Part shown: positions 18,601 through 26,988 of the stretch, piece by piece
How positions within the stretch are numbered: the stretch's first letter is position 1
Layout: each line of letters opens with the position of its first letter
Assembly: GCA_039808765.1 (NCBI GenBank)
Contig: JBDHTQ010000001.1
Span: 248,001-312,000 of the forward strand
Direction: 5' to 3'
Length of the DNA: 64,000 nucleotides
Source of the DNA: JBDHTQ01 sp039808765
GTDB lineage: Bacteria > Pseudomonadota > Alphaproteobacteria > UBA2400
Made by a program: the position numbers and the translations under genes
The notes under the pieces: generated by a model
The model's input: only the letters and a program-made list of their open reading frames with translations
Databases searched by the model: none
What the model was told of the DNA's origin: nothing

Positions 18601-21600
18601 AACTCAGGTAACGCGATTGCAAAGTGAAGCAACAGACGAGCTTTTGCAACGTATTACATCATCTGATGAAGCGTTGCGTACAGCTCTCCGTCATTATGAA
18701 GATGCTGGTGCGACCATTGAAAGTCACACAGATCATGTTCAAAGTGTTTTGAAAGATGTTGCAATTCAGCTCCGTGAAAATGCGCATGAATGCATCACAA
18801 AACTTGATCAGGCATCGCAACATCTTGACGGTCTTGGTGATGTGTTCAGTGAGACGGGGCGTGTCATCGACACCAAGCTTAATGCGTTTGATACTCAGAT
18901 TTCTGCATTAGACCAGACATCGGCTGAGGTGAGTGAAAGCCTTACACGTCGCCAGACCGAGATTGAGACCTCGATTGAAAAGCTTGCCACGTCTTTGGAT
19001 CATGTGGTTACCAAGATTGATCTTCTTGGCCAGAAGACTCTTGAAAATGATGAAAAGCTTTCTATGTTTTCTTTAACACTTGATCATAAATCGGAAGAGT
19101 TTGGCAAGATTCACTCTGCTGCATTGACTTCCCATGCGGCTTTAATCAACAAGGTTGATGAAACTGTTTCAACCTACACAGGTTGGCAGAGTGCACTAAA
19201 AGGTGTCGAGGATCAGCTTAGTTCTTCGGCTGACTATTTTAAAATTCAGCTTGATCGCTCTTATGACGACCTTAAAGAAAAAAGTACGCATTCTGCTGAA
19301 GTGTTTGATGAGACACTTTCTAAAGTGACTAAACTCACTGAAAAACTAACACACTCCACAGATGCTCATCAGGCAACGATGGGAGTGTTCTCTTCAACAA
19401 TTCAGCAATTAAGTGACGAAATAGATTCACTCCATAATCGTATTGATGAAAGCTTGACAAGAATTTCCCGTCAAAGCGACTTTTCAAAAGAGCAATGGAA
19501 TGATTCAGTGCGTCAACTCAGCGATCTTTCATCATCGATCGAAAAGACAGGCGTTTCTGTGCAGCAGCATTACAGTGCATTGCAACAGGCTGGCCACCTT
19601 ACAGACAGCCAATTTAAGACATTGTCTGAATCGCTTGCACTACATCTGGATAAAGTTGCGGCGCTTACATCAAGTTTTAAAAATCAGGAAACGGGATTGC
19701 AGGATTCAATTCAGTCACTTCATAGCGAGATTGACGATACGTACGTGCGCTACCGTCAACTTACACGTGAAATTGAAACTGTGTGTAACGATAATACACA
19801 GAAATTGGCCACCAGTAATGATCTTTTTCAAGAGAGTATAAACAATATTTCAAGAACGACGGATATATTTGAAGATCGGCTTAAAACCGCCGCGCAATAT
19901 GTGGCAGACAAATCAGTAGATCTTTCGCAACACAACACGAACACGTTGAGCGAACTTAATGGTATTATTCTCAAGATGAATGAGGTCATGGGAGCCAGTG
20001 CTGATTCTCAACGAACACTTGAAGAGCATGTCCAAACCAACGAACGAATGGTCAAAGGGTTGAGCGAAATTTCTCTGGTCACGAGTGAGACACTTGATAC
20101 AACAGTGCAAAAAATGGCCATTCTCGCACAGCAAGTTGTGTCGGATCGTGAAAAAATGGCAGATGTGTCTGAAAAAATTGAAAAACAACAAACGTCTCTG
20201 CATCAGGCTGCTCAATCGATGATGGATTTGATGCGTATGGTTGAGACACAGATCAAAAAATCTGGTGCATCTACTGTTGATATGATTGAAAGCAGCGAAG
20301 GACGAATGAGCGCTGCCGCTCAGTCTTTGGCCCATCATTTCATAAAATTGTATGAGCAAAATGAACAGCTCTACACACAAATAAAAACATTTTCTGCTGA
20401 CTTTATCACTGCTAGCGATGCGTTGCGTTTGAGTGGGCAAGAAGTTGGTTCCGAATTACAGTCAATGAGCCAGAATTTGCATCTTCATGCGCTTGATCTC
20501 ACCGCCTCCGGGCAACAATTTGACCGTGAGCTTAGCAATCGTTTGAGCAACATTGAAACAACTCACAACAACATTGATCAATATTTCTCTGTCTTTAATC
20601 GTCATCTCGCTGAGCTGGATACGCGCACCAACAGTTATTTAATTGATATGAACAAACGATCTGAGGAAGGCTTCCATCGTTTGCAACAGGGTGTCGATGC
20701 TCTTGAAGTGCTCCCAAAACGCATTCATGAAGCACAGAACCTGTTGCAAGAACAGCTCGATCATGCGCGTCAACAACTGTCTGTTCTGCAAGACGAGTTG
20801 GCAGAAGTTGGCCATCACGTTAAAAATGCGCTTCAGGAAGCGACGCAGGATTCTTCAACGTTTATGGCGAAACTGCGTGAAAATGGAGAAGCCGGTCGCT
20901 TGGCAGCCCATGAGCTGATTGATATCAGCACGACGCTAGGTGGCCATGCAGAAAAGTTATGGTCTACTGTTCGCGATGCGGCAAAGCATGGAACGGGCGA
21001 TCTTGAAACGCTGGTTGATCGTCTTGATGTCGTTGATGGAGAAGGGCTGGCACGTGTGGAAACACTGCGTGACGAGCTTAATTTGTTGGTTGAGACCATC
21101 GAAAAACTTTCAACTGAAGTCAATATCTCGCTCGAAGGTGTAACCGAGAGAACCTTCTCTCTTGCGCAAAACAGCTCCAACATTTTTGACCAGTTAAAGA
21201 AAGATATGGCTGATGGCGCTGATAAAATTGAACAAACAACAGCTTATGCAAAGGATAACTTCACATCGGCTGTGGCGATGCTTGTTAACCATCAAAACGG
21301 CATCGAACTTACCAGTGAAAAGCTTTCGCAACAGATGTTCAGCTTAAAAACACAGCTCACTCAGTTGATGGATGGTCTGAATGGTGTAGACAGTCGGATT
21401 GGGCATGTTGAGCCGATTCTTGATATGCAGCATGCCAAGTTGAGCGCTTTCCTGTCTTCTCTTGACCATACTCTCGGTCAGCTGACGTCACTGCAAATAC
21501 AAACGCAAAGCTTGGCTCAGGAACATATGGCTCTTTCTAATCAGGTGCAGATTCAAGAGGATCGCCTTCTGCTTACAGCCAGTACTCTTGAGGGGCGTGT

Positions 21601-22687
21601 GAGCCACATTGATGAACTGATGTCGGCTGGTGTTTATGATCGTCTGCAACACGCTGTGGACCATGCATCCATACTTGAGAAAAGCTTGAGTGATGTTCGC
21701 GAAAAGAGCGAAGAGATGGATGTTATTCTTAACAAGCTGGATAACCGCGTGCGGAGTGAAGTTAATGCACTGAAAACAGCCGAAACTGATCTTGCGAAAA
21801 CCTCTGACCGGTCAGTTGCTGCACTGCTGGATGTGGGGACGGCGCTCAGTGCAACGCTTAGCCAGCTTCAGAAGGGTGGGCATTTGACCCAGCAAGAGCT
21901 TCAGAAAACTGAATTGGAAACAAAAGCCCTCGTGAGCAATCTTTCATGTATGAAAGAAAATGTTCAACAATTGTTGAGCGGAGTTTCTGGTGATTTAAAT
22001 GCCTGGCAAACGCGCATGAGCGATCAACTTAATATGCTTCAAGAGCAATTGTCTCGCACCCAAGAAGAGTCAAAAAAGAGTGAGCAACGCTTATCATTGC
22101 CAATGTCTGTGCATCCACAAGTTTCAAGCGATCATGAAATGATACCGTCACGTTTGCGTACGCTTTTGCCGCCGCGAATTAAAGACAGTATTGTGCCTCC
22201 CCCTTCGGCTATGTCTGAACGAGCAATGAATAGTAGTCAATTGGCGGCAGAGTCCCTTAATGCCGTTGCAGTTGATCTTTATCGTTTATTGTATGCAGAA
22301 TCCCCGATTTTACGCAGGGACATGAAACAGCCCCTTTCTCGTCTTAAGCCCATGAGTCGTGAAGATGCACGCACCTACACGCGCACAATACTCGAGTTAA
22401 AGCGCGATGTTATGCGCACTATTATGCCCGAGTTCTATGCCAAGAATGCAGAGTTTAAGCAGTATGTTGACCGTTTTATGATGCGTTATGAACAGCATTA
22501 TGCCACGTTGGCAAAAGATCAATCAGGCTCAACAATTGCTGCTGCTGTGATGTGGAAAGCAGGTGAACTTGGTCAGCTCTACACCCTTTTCGTCGATGTT
22601 CTCGATAAAGTTGATCGTACGAAAATTGAACGCAAGGCCGAAAATCAAGAAAGTCCTCATTCTAAAAATGCTCAATCAGCATCCTAG
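15635..22687 (+). CDS. Giant membrane-anchored coiled-coil protein (2350 residues)
   Basis: From ATG 15635 (AAGGTG six bases upstream; a GTG nine bases earlier is less likely). A short Ser/Thr-rich N-terminus is followed by two membrane helices around residues 66-120 (ILSSAVWLIIAVTYLLTVAL and APLVIIWLIAILQM), then about 2000 residues of nearly uninterrupted heptad-like Gln/Glu/Ser/Leu-rich sequence, and a compact C-terminal domain (AVDLYRLLYAESPILRRDMK through GELGQLYTLFVDVLDKVDR). The layout, two N-terminal helices plus long cytoplasmic coiled coil, recalls alphaproteobacterial polarity proteins such as TipN, but this is more than twice that size and I cannot show homology. It directly precedes the ftsE-ftsX region, hinting at an envelope, polarity or division role. 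Confidence 0.75.
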   Translation: MPTLHADTDIDQAGRKSGSGLTADSTLRQNDLLSSSTSDSRVASFSGMTTLPPRDVQLPQWAILSSAVWLIIAVTYLLTVALSGFSPAWTPVNISGVLAGFSAPLVIIWLIAILQMRSMEIDAVTLPVRRHLNALLLSGGGAENRVKRVMDMLGAQTEQLRQAANIALEDSSAAMTALTRQSADLRKLSAEALTEIAKVTKGAEQTIKSLHDALAQLNSQSGAERERTLALVTELEKHTREVLGQVDELTGKYESKLSHLNETAGQIEGRARSIVSLTDELDTNLETAASSTLRDLDRLEGVVAELGQRSAAIAHQINRPVESLERAADQLDQNMRQSQEILNSATYSLEKVGATALTRSENLVDILSDRVSNMELIGAKLISVGTSAQSESGRHVAELEKILQRLNQDTVRGEQSIRDAIAAFDQSAASAVESSEGIAEKLFAGARNFETSYTKGAEHFDVIIKNFDDQVNRLNDSSTNAQQRFITVQTDLTAAQDRLSAQLQTFEKANAFFNDFIEQTVKNTQLLHAASLSAQKEASHLLQSGDQTRASIEAMAEKLIEQQATVQVLSTTVGEQVQSLTDTLKTQQHVLQAAAAQSGEQGDVMRKNLQTQVESMGLAGLEIEEKLQAVYQKIKRESDAFEQHVLKLEENIKGSSHEISQQNDTISQLHKAFVQNHEELAELSQANTSQLNAILVQFSNNREKSEQTLTDLEARITHLTEEVLKAGHLLRHDATKTTEAQAAIARDSEHAHMKVEGLLQQLRDLVTGLSTAEKALVDQEQTATLVFDAAQEKAEQASQKFTTQQQNIVAGIDSYTHAVEQGCLLLRDEQAQITTLSHNLSEQHLDYAQIVENSVKSLSDATRHLEQISGEGRMHLASAEGDIERASTLLQTESRSSIAAIEMIENALTQATSLTQEKTESSRLSVMALQDDLQNFTLHLVDVMDESRRLAATLENHNQQTQKSGENIATLTQQLGESSSSSQEYIQKLTQVTRLQSEATDELLQRITSSDEALRTALRHYEDAGATIESHTDHVQSVLKDVAIQLRENAHECITKLDQASQHLDGLGDVFSETGRVIDTKLNAFDTQISALDQTSAEVSESLTRRQTEIETSIEKLATSLDHVVTKIDLLGQKTLENDEKLSMFSLTLDHKSEEFGKIHSAALTSHAALINKVDETVSTYTGWQSALKGVEDQLSSSADYFKIQLDRSYDDLKEKSTHSAEVFDETLSKVTKLTEKLTHSTDAHQATMGVFSSTIQQLSDEIDSLHNRIDESLTRISRQSDFSKEQWNDSVRQLSDLSSSIEKTGVSVQQHYSALQQAGHLTDSQFKTLSESLALHLDKVAALTSSFKNQETGLQDSIQSLHSEIDDTYVRYRQLTREIETVCNDNTQKLATSNDLFQESINNISRTTDIFEDRLKTAAQYVADKSVDLSQHNTNTLSELNGIILKMNEVMGASADSQRTLEEHVQTNERMVKGLSEISLVTSETLDTTVQKMAILAQQVVSDREKMADVSEKIEKQQTSLHQAAQSMMDLMRMVETQIKKSGASTVDMIESSEGRMSAAAQSLAHHFIKLYEQNEQLYTQIKTFSADFITASDALRLSGQEVGSELQSMSQNLHLHALDLTASGQQFDRELSNRLSNIETTHNNIDQYFSVFNRHLAELDTRTNSYLIDMNKRSEEGFHRLQQGVDALEVLPKRIHEAQNLLQEQLDHARQQLSVLQDELAEVGHHVKNALQEATQDSSTFMAKLRENGEAGRLAAHELIDISTTLGGHAEKLWSTVRDAAKHGTGDLETLVDRLDVVDGEGLARVETLRDELNLLVETIEKLSTEVNISLEGVTERTFSLAQNSSNIFDQLKKDMADGADKIEQTTAYAKDNFTSAVAMLVNHQNGIELTSEKLSQQMFSLKTQLTQLMDGLNGVDSRIGHVEPILDMQHAKLSAFLSSLDHTLGQLTSLQIQTQSLAQEHMALSNQVQIQEDRLLLTASTLEGRVSHIDELMSAGVYDRLQHAVDHASILEKSLSDVREKSEEMDVILNKLDNRVRSEVNALKTAETDLAKTSDRSVAALLDVGTALSATLSQLQKGGHLTQQELQKTELETKALVSNLSCMKENVQQLLSGVSGDLNAWQTRMSDQLNMLQEQLSRTQEESKKSEQRLSLPMSVHPQVSSDHEMIPSRLRTLLPPRIKDSIVPPPSAMSERAMNSSQLAAESLNAVAVDLYRLLYAESPILRRDMKQPLSRLKPMSREDARTYTRTILELKRDVMRTIMPEFYAKNAEFKQYVDRFMMRYEQHYATLAKDQSGSTIAAAVMWKAGELGQLYTLFVDVLDKVDRTKIERKAENQESPHSKNAQSAS

Positions 22688-22795
22688 AGCGCATCCCCCG
22701 AAGATAGGCATGCTCTTTTTTATTTTTTTGATGCAAATACGTCGTCAAAAATGGTGTCTGCGATTTCATCTTTTCGGGATTTTCTCTCGTCATTT
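22685..22795. repeat. Diverged copy of the hairpin element; also terminator-like
   Basis: Aligns along its length with the 101-bp element at 13441-13642 (for example TTTTCGGGATTT, CGTCGTCAAA, GATGCAAATACGTC against GACGCAAATGCGTC). The first part, AGAGC with GCTCT followed by TTTTTTATTTTTTT, is a probable terminator for the giant coiled-coil gene, whose stop it touches. The minus-strand frame KSRKDEIADTIFDDVFASKK is kept with its stop codon and without insertion or deletion relative to the purC-side copies. Confidence 0.75.
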
Positions 22796-22812
22796 GGGCA
22801 AGTGTGAGGCAT
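22720..22812 (-). other. Short minus-strand frame of 30 codons inside the element
   Basis: ATG at 22812 opens a 30-residue frame (MPHTCPNDERKSRKDEIADT, then IFDDVFASKK). The last 20 or so residues match the frame in the 13.5 kb copies. No ribosome binding site is seen, and the ATG overlaps the start of the next plus-strand gene, so expression is doubtful. Confidence 0.25.
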
Positions 22813-23203
22813 GAAAAAGTTTTTCATAAGTGTGCTGGTTAGTTTGCTGGTCATCGTGATGGGTGGGGTGATGGGGGGACTATATCTCTTTCATTCACTT
22901 TCCACTGTGCCCTCATCGGTACAGCCCACCGTTACAACTCTTGAGCAACCCTCATCCATGAACGTTTCGGCCTCTGACTCGTCAACCACTAACACCCAAG
23001 CAGAGGTGCAATCCACCGACGAAGCTGCAAATAAAGACGCAGCGGGATCATTGCAGCAACAAGGTTTGTCGATTGGCCAATCTTTTTTACGTTGGGCACT
23101 TGATGCGCCGGGTGTTGATCCCATGACGACAGCCGCGCCTGCTCAGGCCGAGCCATCGCCACAAGACCAACAGCAGCCCGCCCAACCATCGGAGGAAAAA
23201 TGA
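22811..23203 (+). CDS. Small membrane-anchored hypothetical protein upstream of ftsE
   Basis: 130 residues: an N-terminal membrane anchor (FFISVLVSLLVIVMGGVMGG) followed by a Ser/Thr/Gln/Pro-rich periplasmic or cytoplasmic tail with one less disordered stretch (GLSIGQSFLRWALDAPGVDP). Its stop overlaps the ftsE start in ATGA, so it is the first gene of the ftsE-ftsX-plsC operon. No family recognised. The coupling to ftsEX suggests a divisome or envelope role, by context only. Confidence 0.7.
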   Translation: MKKFFISVLVSLLVIVMGGVMGGLYLFHSLSTVPSSVQPTVTTLEQPSSMNVSASDSSTTNTQAEVQSTDEAANKDAAGSLQQQGLSIGQSFLRWALDAPGVDPMTTAAPAQAEPSPQDQQQPAQPSEEK

Positions 23204-23880
23204 TCTGTTTTGAATCCGTCGGGTTGAGGTATGGTACTGGACCGGAAGTTTTAAAAGATATTACATTTACGCTTGAGCATGGGTCGTTTCACTTTCTCAC
23301 CGGGGCCAGTGGAGCGGGAAAATCATCTTTGTTGCGCTTGCTCTATCTTGCGCATCGTCCCTCACGCGGTTTGATCAACATGTTTGGGCAGGATGTTGTC
23401 AGCTTGCCGCGCGAAAAATTGCCCGAATTGCGCCGTCAAGTGGGGGTCGTTTTTCAAGATTTCAGACTCTTGAACCATTTAAATGTGCTCGAGAATGTTG
23501 CTCTTCCATTACGGGCTTCTGGTCAGCCGGAAAAAGCGGCAATGGCGCATGTGAGTGAGCTGTTGCACTGGATTGGTCTTGGGGATGTTTTGCAGTCAAA
23601 ACCGACTATTCTCTCGGGTGGACAGCAACAACGGGTTGCTATTGCACGCGCAGTGATCAATCGTCCGCGCTTGTTGTTGGCAGACGAACCAACAGGCAAT
23701 GTCGATAACACCATCGCATTACGCCTGCTATATCTCTTTGAAGAGCTAAATCGGTTGGGCACAACGGTTGTTATTGCAACGCATAACGAAGCGATGATCC
23801 GGAGGTTTCGCTATCCCCATTTGCACATCGAACAGGGACATCTTGTGCAGTACATGCCAGACTGGCAGAGTGAATCATGA
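23200..23880 (+). CDS. ftsE: Cell division ATP-binding protein FtsE
   Basis: 226 residues, normal length. ABC ATPase with Walker A GASGAGKSS, Q-loop in VVFQDFRLLNHLNVLENV, signature LSGGQQQRVAIARA and Walker B LLLADEPTGNVD. FtsE partners FtsX to control peptidoglycan hydrolases at the septum. The ATG overlaps the previous stop and GGAGG precedes it; ftsX overlaps its end. Distinguished from LolD-type ATPases by the neighbouring ftsX. Confidence 0.95.
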   Translation: MICFESVGLRYGTGPEVLKDITFTLEHGSFHFLTGASGAGKSSLLRLLYLAHRPSRGLINMFGQDVVSLPREKLPELRRQVGVVFQDFRLLNHLNVLENVALPLRASGQPEKAAMAHVSELLHWIGLGDVLQSKPTILSGGQQQRVAIARAVINRPRLLLADEPTGNVDNTIALRLLYLFEELNRLGTTVVIATHNEAMIRRFRYPHLHIEQGHLVQYMPDWQSES

Positions 23881-24779
23881 TGAAAATTCGCTCGTTTTTT
23901 TCGCTTTTTTTTGCCCCTTCGCTGGCTCTTGAGCGCGATGATTCCAGCGATTATCTTTCATTGGTTATGGTCTTGTTGGTTATGATGGCAACACTTTTGC
24001 TTTCGGGGGCATCGGCGCTCGAAGGCGGGCTTGTTCAGTGGCGTGGTGATTTAACGGGTCGCATCACCCTTCAGATTTTATATCAAGAAGGAGGTGATTC
24101 AATCGATGAGCGTGCAAGCAAAGCCATTAGCCTTTTGCAAAAAGCTCAAGGCATAAAAAAAGTTGAACGGGTGAATGATAAGCAAATGTCTGCTTTGTTA
24201 CAGCCGTGGCTGGGCGAGGGCGATTTGCCAAATGATTTGCCGATTCCCGCTCTGATCGACATTTCTTTGGTTGGTGCCACCACCCCTCACATCCTTGATG
24301 ATCTTAAAATGATACTTCAGTCTGTACCTCATATTCAGCTCGATGATCATGGTGACTGGTTGCAAGATGTGCGGAAGTTGGTCGATTGGTTGGTTTGGTT
24401 GTCGTATGGCTTGGTAATTTTTATCACCGGAACCGCAATGTTGATTGTTGTTTTGCTGGTGCGTGCAAATGTGGATCGCCAGTTTGAAATGGTTGAACTT
24501 TTGCATTTGGTAGGGGCTACTGATGCTTTGATTTCGTGGCAATTTGAGCGTCACATGGCTTTGATTACGCTAAAAGGGGGAGTGCTAGGATCTTTTGTTG
24601 CGTTTATTGCTGCTTCATTGGTTAGTCACTTTATATACCAGGCAGAGTTTATGCAGGTCTCTCCGTGGAACCCTGTTGATCATTGGCCGATTTTTGTCCT
24701 AATGCCGTGTGTTTTTGTTGTTTTGGCCTTGCTCTGCGCGAAAAGAGTTTGTCGGCGCATGTTGGTGGAGTTACCGTGA
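23877..24779 (+). CDS. ftsX: Cell division protein FtsX
   Basis: 300 residues. Four membrane helices in the FtsX layout: one near residues 26-48, then a periplasmic domain with the GRITLQILYQEGGD strand region, then three helices (WLSYGLVIFITGTAMLIVVL, the region after EMVELLHLVGATDALISWQF, and FVLMPCVFVVLALL). ELLHLVGATD is the typical FtsX-family motif after the second helix. Overlaps ftsE by four bases and plsC by one base. Confidence 0.93.
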   Translation: MMKIRSFFSLFFAPSLALERDDSSDYLSLVMVLLVMMATLLLSGASALEGGLVQWRGDLTGRITLQILYQEGGDSIDERASKAISLLQKAQGIKKVERVNDKQMSALLQPWLGEGDLPNDLPIPALIDISLVGATTPHILDDLKMILQSVPHIQLDDHGDWLQDVRKLVDWLVWLSYGLVIFITGTAMLIVVLLVRANVDRQFEMVELLHLVGATDALISWQFERHMALITLKGGVLGSFVAFIAASLVSHFIYQAEFMQVSPWNPVDHWPIFVLMPCVFVVLALLCAKRVCRRMLVELP

Positions 24780-25504
24780 TGTTGCTGTTTCTTCGCTCGC
24801 TCACCTTCCATACTGTTTTTTATCTATGGACGATATTTTGTGCTGTTGCGTTGAGCTGGACGTTTTTTATTCCCAGACGACAAATGGTACGGGTTATTCG
24901 TGTTTATTTTGCGAGCTTACGTTTTTTGGAACGCAGTATTTTGGGGCTTAATTACCAAGTTATCGGAAGGGAAAACCTGCCTGACGGGCCATGTCTTCTT
25001 GCGATGAAGCATCAATCAACTTACGAAACCTTCAAACTGTATGAAATTTTTGGTGATGTAGCCATTATCCTCAAGCGTGAGTTGATGTGGATTCCCATAT
25101 GGGGGTGGTATCAGGCGAAAGCGGGAATGATCGCGATTGATCGAGGGGCAGGGGTGCAAGCGATGCGCTCCATTGTAAATGGTGCGAAGAAAGCACTCCA
25201 TGAGCAGCGATCGATAGTGATTTTTCCGCAAGGAACACGCACACCCCCGGGTGTAAAAAAACCCTATAAATCGGGCATTGCCATTCTTTATGAGCAATTG
25301 AGCTTGCCAGTTGTGCCTGTGGCGCTCAATGCGGGGTGTTTTTGGCCGCGGAAGGCTTTTTTGATAAAATCTGGCACTGTAACGTTTGAAATTTTGCCAG
25401 CACTGCTACCCGGGCTTGATCGACAGGTGATGATGCAACAGCTTGAGCAAAACCTTGAAGCTCACGCACAAACCTTGGTTGTACAGGCAAAACAAAGATC
25501 TTAA
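24779..25504 (+). CDS. plsC: 1-acyl-sn-glycerol-3-phosphate acyltransferase
   Basis: 241 residues from the ATG overlapping the ftsX stop; the frame extends upstream into ftsX but that part is a shadow. Acyltransferase motif I appears as KHQSTYETF, with Glu where many relatives have Asp (HX4E instead of HX4D), and motif III as FPQGTRTPPG. An N-terminal helix (FYLWTIFCAVALSWTFFI) anchors it in the inner membrane. It makes phosphatidic acid from lysophosphatidic acid. Translationally coupled with ftsX. Confidence 0.9.
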   Translation: MLLFLRSLTFHTVFYLWTIFCAVALSWTFFIPRRQMVRVIRVYFASLRFLERSILGLNYQVIGRENLPDGPCLLAMKHQSTYETFKLYEIFGDVAIILKRELMWIPIWGWYQAKAGMIAIDRGAGVQAMRSIVNGAKKALHEQRSIVIFPQGTRTPPGVKKPYKSGIAILYEQLSLPVVPVALNAGCFWPRKAFLIKSGTVTFEILPALLPGLDRQVMMQQLEQNLEAHAQTLVVQAKQRS

Positions 25505-25566
25505 ATGTCGCAGAAAGTGCAATAAAAAAGCTTGGATGCTGCGTTTAAATCATATAATCTGTGCGC

Positions 25567-25764
25567 ATGAGAAAAAATAAAAGCTACAGCTATCGCTCTG
25601 GTTCTGATCGCACGTTTGTTGGATCAATGATTCGTGGTTTTTTTCTGCTCGCAATTTTGGGAGCGGTGGGAGGGGTAACGTGGTTGGCACTGACGCCAGT
25701 TAACCCAACCGTTCAGCAAACGGTGCGACCTGTTCCCGCTGATAAACTTGGTGGCACAACCTAA
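25567..25764 (+). CDS. Small single-pass membrane protein, hypothetical
   Basis: 65 residues from ATG 25567: a basic, Ser/Tyr-rich N-terminus (MRKNKSYSYRSGSDRTF), a single membrane helix (FLLAILGAVGGVTWLAL) and a short Pro/Thr/Val tail. No family recognised. It ends just before, or overlaps, the start of the xerD-type gene depending on the start chosen. Confidence 0.6.
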   Translation: MRKNKSYSYRSGSDRTFVGSMIRGFFLLAILGAVGGVTWLALTPVNPTVQQTVRPVPADKLGGTT

Positions 25765-25783
25765 AGTAACGCGCACGCCTGAT

Positions 25784-26818
25784 ATGACGGCGTCAAGAAA
25801 AAATGCTAATGATGCAGATGGGGCTGCGGTGGTCCGCCGTGAGGCCCTTAAAGCTATCCCTAAAAAGCGTGGCCGTCCTGCCAAGATTCGCCGACGATAT
25901 CCACCTTTACTTGATGCTTTTCTGGCAATGCTCGCTGCCGAGCGCGGTGCGGCCAAGGCCACACTTGAGGCATATGGTCGAGACCTGCTTTCGTTACATG
26001 ATTTTTTACATCATACAAATGTATCCTTACAAAGTGCGACAAGTCAGGATTTATCACGATATCTCGCCAATCAAACCAAAGCAGGAATGGATGCCCGCAC
26101 GCAAGCACGACGATTGTCGTCACTTCGCCAGTTTTACCAATTTTTGCTCTCTGAAAAGCATATCAATCATAATCCTACACAAGTTTTGGATCGCCCGAAA
26201 GAAGGACGTTCTTTGCCGGACGTTTTAAGCCAAGAAGATGTTTCGCGCTTGATCGATACAGCCAGACGGGATTCCTCGTTTGAAGGGCGTCGGCTTAGCC
26301 TTTTGCTTGAACTGCTTTATGATACGGGGTTGCGTGTCTCTGAGCTTGTTTCGCTTACGCATGCTGCATTTTCTGATGATTATAGTTGGGTGCGCGTGAA
26401 GGGCAAAGGCAACAAAGAGCGAATGGTGCCTCTTACCGAGCAAACTCAGCAGTCTTTGGGTACGTTCTTTACACAAAACCCTCATCCAGATAATGAAAAC
26501 GTGCATAAACGTTCATCATATCGTTTCCTTTTTTCATCAGATAGTGAGAGTGGGCACTTGACCCGCCAGCGATTCGCTCAACTTCTAAAAGGGTTAGGGA
26601 TACAGGCGGGTATTTATCCTTCGCGCCTTAGCCCTCATAAAGTGCGCCATGCTTTTGCGACGCACTTGCTTGAAAACGGCGCTGATTTGCGGAGCGTGCA
26701 AAAGATGTTGGGCCATGCTGATATTTCAACCACACAAATTTACACGCATGTTGTTTCTCATCGTTTACAACAGGCAATGGAGACGCATCCGCTAGCGAAA
26801 GCAAAAAAACAAAGCTAA
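25784..26818 (+). CDS. xerD: Tyrosine recombinase XerD-type
   Basis: About 344 residues from ATG 25784; TTG/GTG starts at 25748-25753 would add 11-12. The basic N-terminal extension is longer than in E. coli XerD (298 residues). SAM-like domain LLDAFLAMLAAERGAAKATL is followed by the catalytic domain with DTGLRVSELVSL (Arg), VKGKGNKERMVP (Lys), HKVRHAFATHLLENGADL (His, Arg), MLGHADISTTQIYTHV (His, Tyr). It resolves chromosome dimers at dif with a second Xer protein. No sign of integrase context around it; XerC is the alternative label. Confidence 0.88.
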   Translation: MTASRKNANDADGAAVVRREALKAIPKKRGRPAKIRRRYPPLLDAFLAMLAAERGAAKATLEAYGRDLLSLHDFLHHTNVSLQSATSQDLSRYLANQTKAGMDARTQARRLSSLRQFYQFLLSEKHINHNPTQVLDRPKEGRSLPDVLSQEDVSRLIDTARRDSSFEGRRLSLLLELLYDTGLRVSELVSLTHAAFSDDYSWVRVKGKGNKERMVPLTEQTQQSLGTFFTQNPHPDNENVHKRSSYRFLFSSDSESGHLTRQRFAQLLKGLGIQAGIYPSRLSPHKVRHAFATHLLENGADLRSVQKMLGHADISTTQIYTHVVSHRLQQAMETHPLAKAKKQS

Positions 26819-26988
26819 AAATGATCATTTAAACTTAATAACAGACCGCTTGACACGTTTTCGGGATTTGCTCTGGAACGGGGCCATTTGCGGTGCTTGA
26901 TGTTCCACCATTTCCATAGGCTCTTGGGCGGTATGGGTATTTTTAGGGTTAATGCAGTAGTCGGTATTTTAAACTACAGTGAATGTAT
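26819..26988. other. Intergenic region with short match to the hairpin element
   Basis: 26858-26877 matches 19 of 20 bases of the element end at 13634-13653 (TTTTCGGGATTTGCT then one change then TGGA). On the minus strand a 30-codon frame runs 26917-26825 (MEMVEHQAPQMAPFQSKSRK, ending VIKFK) and shares SKSRK with the element frame. There is no clear ribosome site, so it is noted, not called. Confidence 0.35.

Noticed and set aside
24683..24778. Upstream extension of the plsC frame into ftsX
   Set aside because: Reads as ftsX in another phase, and the ATG at the ftsX stop gives the standard PlsC N-terminus.
25784..26818. Tyrosine recombinase as a mobile-element integrase
   Set aside because: Full XerD-like sequence in a housekeeping context with no flanking repeats.
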